Shown here: positions 31,038 to 38,278 of the stretch, one piece after another
How the letters are laid out: each line of letters begins with the position of its first letter
How positions within the stretch are numbered: position 1 is the stretch's first letter
DNA from: Lysobacteraceae bacterium
GTDB lineage: Bacteria; Pseudomonadota; Gammaproteobacteria; Xanthomonadales; Xanthomonadaceae
Direction of reading: 5' to 3'
NCBI GenBank assembly: GCA_030681035.1
Contig: JAUXUI010000143.1
Location: 1 to 38,278, forward strand
Length of the DNA: 38,278 nucleotides
Notes under the pieces: generated by a model
The model's database searches: none
Told to the model about the DNA's origin: nothing
Seen by the model: only the letters and a program-made list of their open reading frames with translations
Position numbers and translations under genes: made by a program

Positions 31038-34000
31038 ATGAGCACAAACGCCCGCCCGCTCGCCGTATCGGCCACATCGCCGCAGCAATTGCGCGCTGAA
31101 GCCAGCCCAGCAGCCAGCCCGCTGCGTTTTGTCACCGCCGCCAGCCTGTTCGACGGCCACGACGCCGCGATCAACATCATGCGTCGGCTGATCCAGGCGC
31201 AGGGCGCGGAAGTGATCCACCTCGGCCACAATCGCAGCGTCGAGGACGTGGTGCGCGCCGCGCTGCAGGAAGATGCCGATGCCATCGCGCTGTCAAGTTA
31301 TCAGGGCGGCCATGTCGAGTATTTCAAGTACATGGTGGACATGCTGCGCGAGCGCGGCGCTGGGCATATCCGGGTGTTCGGCGGTGGTGGTGGCACCATC
31401 ACACCGGAAGAGATAAAGGAGTTGCAGGACTACGGCGTCGAGCGCATCTACCACCCCAATGACGGCATGCACCTCGGGCTGGTGGCGATGATCGAGGATG
31501 TGGTGGAGCGGGCGGCCAAGAGCCGGGACCCGGGACCCGGGACCCGGGTCCCGGAACAGCACGAGCGGCCGGCGCTGGATGATGAGATTGCGATTGGCCG
31601 GATGTTGTCAGCGATCGAGGATGGGGTTTTTTCGGAGCCCGAGCTGGCACGCTTGCGCGCGACCTGGACTTCGCTTTCTGCTTCTACCGGGTCCCGGGTC
31701 CCGGGTCCCGGGTCCCAGCTGTCGACGCCCGTCATCGGCCTCACCGGCACCGGCGGTGCTGGCAAGTCGAGCGTCACCGATGAGCTGATGAATCGCTTTT
31801 TGCAAGCGTTCCCGCAGATGCGCATCGCGGTGATTTCGGTCGATCCCACCCGCCGCCGCAGCGGCGGTGCGTTGCTGGGCGATCGCATTCGCATGAACTC
31901 ATTGAGGTCGTCCCGCGTCGTCATGCGCTCGATGGCGACGCGACGCCAGCACGCCGCCACCAACCTGGTGTTGCGCGATTGCATCGCCTTCCTCAAGAGC
32001 CTGCGCTTTGATCTGGTGATGGTGGAAACCGCCGGCATCGGCCAGAGCGATTCGGAGATCGTCGATCTGGTCGATTTTCCGGTGTACGTGATGACCTCGG
32101 ATTTCGGCGCCCCCAGCCAGCTTGAAAAAATCGACATGCTCGACTTCGCCGAGCTGGTAGTGCTCAACAAGTTTGACAAACGCGGCGCCGAAGACGCCCT
32201 GCGCGATGTGCGCAAGCAGTGGAAGCGCAACCGCGTGGCGTTCCAGACCAAAGACGAAGACGTGCCGGTGTATCCCACCATCGCCAGCCAGTTCAACGAT
32301 CCGGGCATCACCTGGATGTTTGCGAATCTGTGCCGGTTGTTGCGTGAAAAGGTTTTTCTTCCCTCTCCCTCTGGGAGAGGGATCGAGGGTGAGGGTTTGG
32401 CCGGCACCACGCCATCCATGAGCCCTCACCCCCAGCCCCTCTCCCGGCGGGAGAGGGGTGACAACAGCCGCTGCGATTTCACGCCACACGTGGATACCAG
32501 CCTCAAGGAACCCCGCGCCACCGTGCTGATTCCCGGCGCACGTACGCGTTATCTCGCCGAGATCGCCGAACAGGGCCGGGCGATCAACCGGCGCATCGAA
32601 TCGCAGGCCGACATTGCCGATCGCGCACAGAGCTATTACGACGTACTGCGTGACCTCGGTGATCCACTGTTGCCAAACACGCTTGATCTGTACCCGGCCG
32701 ACGCCTTGCTCGCTTCTGTAGGAGCCCACCCTGTGGGCGACATCGATCCACAATCTGGCGGTGAGTCAGCGGTCGCGCACAGGGTGCGCTCCTACAACTG
32801 CGATGCCGACCCCTCGTTACACACCCTGCGCCAGCGCTACAACGATGCCATCGGCGCGCTCAGCACCGATGCGCTCAAGCAACTGCGCGAATGGCCGGCG
32901 CGGCGGCAGTCGATCACTGATGCGGTGACCGAATACGAAGTGCGCGGCAAGGCGATCCGGGTCGAGAACTACCGCGAATCGCTGAGTCATCAAAAAGTGC
33001 CGAAAATCGCCGCGCCCGGCTACAAGAGCTGGGGCGAACTGCTCACCTTTCTCGGCAAGGAAAACCTGCCCGGTTACTACCCTTACACCGGCGGTGTGTA
33101 TCCGTATCGACGTACGGGCGAAGACCCGATCCGCATGTTTGCCGGCGAAGGCACGCCCGAGCGCACCAACCGGCGCTTCCACTACCTCAGCGTCGGCCAG
33201 CCAGCGGTGCGCCTGTCCACCGCGTTCGACTCGGTCACCCTGTACGGCGAAGACCCGGCGCCGCGCCCGGACATCTTCGGCAAGATAGGCAACTCCGGGG
33301 TCAACGTGCCCACCCTGGACGACATGAAGAAGCTGTATTCCGGCTTCGACCTGTGTGCGCCTACCACCTCGGTATCGATGACCATCAACGGCCCGGCGCC
33401 GATGATCCTGGCGATGTTCATGAACACCGCCATCGATCAGCAAGTGGAAAAATACCTGAAGGCCGATCCTGCGCGCTGGGCCGCAGCCGAGAAGGCGATG
33501 GATTCGTTCTTCGCCGGCCGCGAGCGCCCGCGCTATGCCGGCGAGTTGCCGCCGAGCAACGATGGCCTTGGCCTGGCTTTGCTCGGTGTTACCGGCGATC
33601 AACTGCTGGACGCGGCAACCTACGCACGCATCAAGGCGCACACCCTTGCCAGCGTGCGCGGCACCGTGCAGGCCGATATCCTGAAAGAAGATCAGGCGCA
33701 GAACACCTGCATCTTCAGCACCGAATTCGCGCTGCGCATGATGGGCGACATCCAGCAGTATTTCGTCGATAACAAAGTGCGCAATTTCTACTCGGTTTCG
33801 ATCTCCGGCTATCACATCGCCGAAGCCGGGGCCAACCCGATCAGCCAGCTCGCCTTCACCCTGTCCAACGGTTTCACCATCGTTGAGTACTACCTCGCGC
33901 GCGGCATGCAGATCGACGACTTCGCGCCCAACCTGAGCTTCTTCTACAGCAACGGCATGGACCCGGAATACACCGCGATCGGGCGGGTGGCCCGCCGCAT

Positions 34001-34826
34001 CTGGGCGCGCGCCATGCGCGAGCGCTACGGCGCCAACGAGCGCAGCCAGATGATGAAGTACCACATCCAGACCTCCGGCCGCAGCCTGCACGCGCAGGAG
34101 ATCCAGTTCAACGACATCCGCACCACCCTGCAAGCTCTTTACGCACTCTTTGACAACTGCAACAGCCTGCACACCAACGCCTACGACGAAGCCATCACCA
34201 CGCCTACCGAAGAATCGGTGCGGCGCGCGGTGGCGATCCAGATGATCATCAACAAGGAGTTCGGCCTAAACTTCTGCGAGAACCCGTGGCAGGGCAGCTT
34301 CATCGTCGATCAGCTCACCGATATCGTCGAAGAAGCCGTGTACAAGGAGTTTGAAGCCATCAGCGAACGCGGCGGCGTGCTGGGCGCGATGGACACCATG
34401 TACCAGCGCGGCAAGATCCAGGACGAGTCGATGGTCTACGAGCACAAGAAGCACGACGGCAGCCTGCCGCTGGTCGGCGTCAACACTTTCCTGCCCAAGG
34501 AGCACGCCGGCGACATCGTCACCGCAATCGAACTGATCCGCAGCACCCCGGAAGAAAAGGTGCAGCAGATCGACAACGTGCGCAACTTCCAGGCGGTGCG
34601 CAACGCCATCGCCCCGGCCGGCGAAACCTCGCACGCGCACCGCGCCGACGCCGACGAAGCCGCGCCGCAAGCGCACGATGGCCACGGCCTCGCGTATCTG
34701 CAAAACACCGCGCGCGAGCGCAACAACGTGTTCGCCGCGCTGATGGAAGCGGTAAAGACCCACTCCCTCGGTCAGATCAGCCACGCCCTGTACGACGTCG
34801 GCGGCGAGTATCGGCGGAATATGTGA
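31038..34826 (+). CDS. icmF: Fused isobutyryl-CoA mutase IcmF with repeat-derived insertions
   Basis: This 1262-residue B12 enzyme interconverts isobutyryl-CoA and n-butyryl-CoA. The B12-binding domain (about 30-160) has SLFDGHDAAIN with the Co-ligating His41, SSYQGGH and FGGGGGT. The MeaB-like GTPase chaperone (about 232-440) has Walker A GLTGTGGAGKSSV and NKFD. The mutase TIM barrel (about 600-1262) has GYHIAEAGANP and DQAQNTCIF with Gln888, where I believe methylmalonyl-CoA mutases have Arg. The protein is longer than characterised IcmFs (about 1,090 residues). Part of the excess is four in-frame segments encoded by local repeat families (about 164-172, 218-227, 441-474, 560-586), all in linkers. 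The ATG at 31038 has AAGG upstream; an ATG at 31002 has no ribosome site. Confidence 0.9.
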   Translation: MSTNARPLAVSATSPQQLRAEASPAASPLRFVTAASLFDGHDAAINIMRRLIQAQGAEVIHLGHNRSVEDVVRAALQEDADAIALSSYQGGHVEYFKYMVDMLRERGAGHIRVFGGGGGTITPEEIKELQDYGVERIYHPNDGMHLGLVAMIEDVVERAAKSRDPGPGTRVPEQHERPALDDEIAIGRMLSAIEDGVFSEPELARLRATWTSLSASTGSRVPGPGSQLSTPVIGLTGTGGAGKSSVTDELMNRFLQAFPQMRIAVISVDPTRRRSGGALLGDRIRMNSLRSSRVVMRSMATRRQHAATNLVLRDCIAFLKSLRFDLVMVETAGIGQSDSEIVDLVDFPVYVMTSDFGAPSQLEKIDMLDFAELVVLNKFDKRGAEDALRDVRKQWKRNRVAFQTKDEDVPVYPTIASQFNDPGITWMFANLCRLLREKVFLPSPSGRGIEGEGLAGTTPSMSPHPQPLSRRERGDNSRCDFTPHVDTSLKEPRATVLIPGARTRYLAEIAEQGRAINRRIESQADIADRAQSYYDVLRDLGDPLLPNTLDLYPADALLASVGAHPVGDIDPQSGGESAVAHRVRSYNCDADPSLHTLRQRYNDAIGALSTDALKQLREWPARRQSITDAVTEYEVRGKAIRVENYRESLSHQKVPKIAAPGYKSWGELLTFLGKENLPGYYPYTGGVYPYRRTGEDPIRMFAGEGTPERTNRRFHYLSVGQPAVRLSTAFDSVTLYGEDPAPRPDIFGKIGNSGVNVPTLDDMKKLYSGFDLCAPTTSVSMTINGPAPMILAMFMNTAIDQQVEKYLKADPARWAAAEKAMDSFFAGRERPRYAGELPPSNDGLGLALLGVTGDQLLDAATYARIKAHTLASVRGTVQADILKEDQAQNTCIFSTEFALRMMGDIQQYFVDNKVRNFYSVSISGYHIAEAGANPISQLAFTLSNGFTIVEYYLARGMQIDDFAPNLSFFYSNGMDPEYTAIGRVARRIWARAMRERYGANERSQMMKYHIQTSGRSLHAQEIQFNDIRTTLQALYALFDNCNSLHTNAYDEAITTPTEESVRRAVAIQMIINKEFGLNFCENPWQGSFIVDQLTDIVEEAVYKEFEAISERGGVLGAMDTMYQRGKIQDESMVYEHKKHDGSLPLVGVNTFLPKEHAGDIVTAIELIRSTPEEKVQQIDNVRNFQAVRNAIAPAGETSHAHRADADEAAPQAHDGHGLAYLQNTARERNNVFAALMEAVKTHSLGQISHALYDVGGEYRRNM
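31525..31552. repeat. In-frame heptamer array inside icmF (first)
   Basis: Three GGGACCC heptamers and one GGGTCCC form a 28-bp array with a self-complementary end. It encodes DPGPGTRVP in the linker after the B12 domain. Heptamers of the same length occur at 7302-7329 in non-coding DNA. Confidence 0.85.
31689..31716. repeat. In-frame heptamer array inside icmF (second)
   Basis: Four exact GGGTCCC heptamers, encoding GSRVPGPGS just before the GTPase Walker A motif. It is the reverse-complement type of the first array 137 bp upstream. Confidence 0.85.
32361..32458. repeat. In-frame relative of the window-end repeat inside icmF
   Basis: A CCCTCTCCCTCTGGGAGAGGG hairpin (32361-32381), a GAGGGTGAGGGTTTGG stretch and CCCTCACCCCCAGCCCC followed by a CTCTCCCGGCGGGAGAG hairpin (to 32458) match the layout and much of the sequence of the element at 1-140. 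It encodes about 33 Ser/Pro/Gly/Arg-rich residues between the GTPase and mutase domains. Confidence 0.85.
32717..32796. repeat. In-frame inverted REP-like pair inside icmF
   Basis: REP-like units at 32717-32741 and 32771-32796 lie in opposite orientation, the same arrangement as the intergenic pairs at 14286 and 35585. They are translated as SVGAHPVGDI...VAHRVRSYN without a stop, ahead of the mutase barrel. Confidence 0.9.
34659..34826 (+). repeat. Direct repeat, copy A: functional 3' end of icmF
   Basis: The last 168 bp of icmF, including the stop codon, recur at 35374-35541 without gaps. I count 14 mismatches (about 92% identity). Homology stops exactly at the stop codon on the right side. 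Confidence 0.9.
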
Positions 34827-34842
34827 TTGGCAAGGCGTGGCG

Positions 34843-35079
34843 ATGAGGGTGACCAAATACTTTCTGACCACACGCATTCGCCAGGATCGGTGCGGCATAC
34901 GCGATGAGTGGATTGAGCGTGTGATTGCGCAACCGCTGCGAACGCAACGCCAGACCGACGGTCGAGTGCGTTGTTGGGCATCGATTGCCGAGGCGGATGG
35001 CCGCTATCTTCGCGTTGTGCTGTTAGAGGATGCTGAGACGGTGCACAATGCGTTTTTCGACCGAGACTTCATGCCATGA
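34843..35079 (+). CDS. DUF4258 domain protein (putative toxin-like)
   Basis: This small 78-residue soluble protein matches the DUF4258 pattern: KYFLTTRIRQDRCGIRDEWIERVI and RYLRVVLLEDAETVHNAFFDRDF. The conserved RxDR...EWIE and FFDRDF ends are visible. AAGG is 7 nt before the ATG at 34843. It overlaps the DUF2283 gene by 4 bp (ATGA). Such DUF4258/DUF2283 pairs resemble type II toxin-antitoxin modules and are scattered in many genomes, but activity has not been shown here. The pair lies between two copies of the icmF 3' end, which points to a later insertion. Confidence 0.8.
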   Translation: MRVTKYFLTTRIRQDRCGIRDEWIERVIAQPLRTQRQTDGRVRCWASIAEADGRYLRVVLLEDAETVHNAFFDRDFMP

Positions 35080-35273
35080 AGATCAAATACTTTCGCGACA
35101 CGGACACGCTCTATATCGAGTTCCGTGCGGCCGGAATCGTCGAGACCCGCGATCTGGACGAAAACACGCAGTTGGATGTTGATGCTGATGGCAACGTCTG
35201 CGCGTTGACCATGGAGCACGCGAGCGAGCGCGCCGATGTGCCAGACTTTTCCTTCGAGCAAATTGCCGCCTGA
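35076..35273 (+). CDS. DUF2283 domain protein (putative antitoxin-like)
   Basis: This 65-residue protein is a full DUF2283 domain: MKIKYFRDTDTLYIEF, then TRDLDENTQLDVDADGNVCALTMEHASERA. The pattern of DTLYI followed by an acidic DxDxxGxxxxxxxxxAS motif is the family's signature. It is translationally coupled to the upstream DUF4258 gene, and the two are probably made together. It has no DNA-binding fold that I can see, so any antitoxin role would be by direct binding. Confidence 0.85.
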   Translation: MKIKYFRDTDTLYIEFRAAGIVETRDLDENTQLDVDADGNVCALTMEHASERADVPDFSFEQIAA

Positions 35274-35373
35274 TACGCCGTCGCCATGACGTGCGCGCAG
35301 CCTGAAACGATACCGAACATCGCGCGGCGGCATGGACGCTGCACTGAGCTTCTGTGGGCGCGCTCCCGCGAAC

Positions 35374-35541
35374 GCCGCGCTGCAGACGCACGACTGCCAA
35401 GGCCTGGCGTATGTGCAAAACACCGCCCGCGAGCGCAACAACGTGTTCGCCGCGCTGATGGAAGCGGTCAAGACCCATTCCCTCGGCCAGATCAGCCACG
35501 CCCTGTACGACGTCGGCGGCGAGTATCGGCGGAATATGTAG
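35374..35541 (+). pseudogene. Displaced copy of the icmF 3' end
   Basis: It encodes AALQTHDCQGLAYVQNTARE and then a tail identical to the IcmF C-terminus (NNVFAALMEAVKTHSLG, ending GGEYRRNM) in the same frame, about 92% identical to 34659-34826. Later codon differences are synonymous, for example GTA/GTC, CAC/CAT and GGT/GGC, and the stop differs (TAG, not TGA). This suggests an allele from a related genome rather than a fresh duplication. An ATG at 35332 opens the frame, but nothing supports expression; the 5' part of icmF is absent. Confidence 0.85.
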
Positions 35542-35584
35542 TCCCGTCGGATTGCGTGATGGGGTGTTGTGCATCGCAGCTTCC

Positions 35585-35655
35585 GGTCGCCCACAGGGTG
35601 GGCTCCTACAGGTGAGCGCAACCGCTCTTTGTAGGAGCCCACCCTGTGGGCGACC
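35585..35655. repeat. Inverted REP-like pair upstream of katG
   Basis: Units at 35585-35610 and 35630-35655 are in opposite orientation, 19 bp apart, almost a duplicate of the pair at 14286-14356. The stretch 35542-35859 holds this pair, the katG control region and no gene. Confidence 0.88.
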
Positions 35656-35763
35656 GCACGGAGCGAACTCCTGGCGACACGCCAGATGGTTGCGAACGTC
35701 ATCGAATTCGCGTCAGGCGCCCTTCGCCGCGACGCGCCCGCTGGCAACACGGTGATTCCTTGA

Positions 35764-38052
<2,289 letters not shown>

Positions 38053-38061
38053 TCGTGAACC

Positions 38062-38095
38062 CCGGGGCTGGGTGCTGCACAGCAAACAGCCCCGG
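38062..38095 (+). terminator. Hairpin after katG
   Basis: CCGGGGCTG (38062-38070) pairs perfectly with CAGCCCCGG (38087-38095) across a 16-nt loop that can itself pair (TGCTG/CAGCA). No U-run follows. It begins 10 nt after the katG stop. Confidence 0.5.
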
Positions 38096-38138
38096 CTGGC
38101 CGCTCTTGTGCATCCGGCTGCTCTATCCCATCAGGTTA

Positions 38139-38278
38139 CCTGATTAGCGCTATATCTCAGCCCGGCGGGCTTCGGCCCCTTCTCCCTCCGGGAGAAGGTG
38201 GCGCGAAGCGCCGGATGAGGGTTCAAGCCCGTACGATAGCCGATACTCGCACCGAACCCTCACCCCCAACCCCTCTCC
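38139..38278. repeat. Left-hand 140 bp of the 185-bp inverted-end repeat
   Basis: It starts with the terminus CCTGATTAGCGC... (22 bp, inverse of 119-140). From 38184 on it is identical to window positions 1-95. The flank ATCAGGT-T-ACCTGAT (38130-38144) forms a small palindrome across the left terminus. It lies downstream of katG and ends with the window. Confidence 0.8.

Noticed and set aside
35332-35541. Separate small gene with its own ATG
   Set aside because: All recognisable sequence is the IcmF C-terminus; better called a displaced gene fragment.

Overview
The window looks like chromosomal DNA of a GC-rich gammaproteobacterium, most likely of the Xanthomonadales/Lysobacterales. The grounds are the gene set (minCDE next to an acetyltransferase, a fused IcmF mutase, DUF3014, a TonB receptor, an SPFH/RHH/DUF4177 set) and many intergenic palindromes of the type common in that order, with core CCCACCCTGTGGGC. 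This is an inference from recognised families, not a database result. No tRNA, rRNA, CRISPR array, transposase, integrase or replication gene was seen.

Layout. 1-140 and 38139-38278 are the two overlapping parts of one 185-bp repeat with inverted ends. 468-3912 (+): TonB-dependent receptor and a DUF3014 membrane protein. 4265-6990 (-): secreted endonuclease I with lamin-tail and PPC domains, and a subclass B3 metallo-beta-lactamase. 7330-14165: a beta-alanine/amine catabolic locus with malonate-semialdehyde dehydrogenase, alanine dehydrogenase and beta-alanine:pyruvate transaminase on the minus strand, and a divergent PuuR-like regulator plus aldehyde dehydrogenase on the plus strand. 14417-14986: dcd. 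15208-18214 (-): GNAT acetyltransferase, minC, minD, minE and a small HExxH protein. 18369-20178 (+): a DesK/NarL-type two-component system. 20303-21478: an anchored SRPBCC/effector-binding protein. 21704-27443 (+): a six-gene run holding a Gld-like ABC exporter (ATPase, permease, GldG-like, DUF4340), DUF423 and an HhH-GPD glycosylase. 27455-30849 (-): an SPFH, RHH, DUF4177, alpha/beta hydrolase, M15 peptidase run. 31038-34826 (+): icmF. 34843-35541: a DUF4258/DUF2283 pair followed by a duplicated 3' end of icmF. 35860-38052 (+): katG.

How the genes work together. In the amine locus, 3-aminopropanal would be oxidised to beta-alanine, transaminated with pyruvate to malonate semialdehyde plus L-alanine, and cleaved to acetyl-CoA, while alanine dehydrogenase regenerates the pyruvate. 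The min genes place the division septum. The SPFH operon has a promoter overlapped by two GATATC motifs exactly 11 bp apart, a plausible operator for its own RHH protein.

The most unusual feature is the invasion of repeats into coding sequence. The icmF reading frame contains four in-frame segments that are copies of the local intergenic repeat families (two heptamer arrays, one relative of the 185-bp end element, one REP-like pair). All lie in linkers between its B12, GTPase and mutase domains. Just downstream, the last 168 bp of icmF occur a second time, about 92% identical, on the far side of the putative toxin-antitoxin-like pair.
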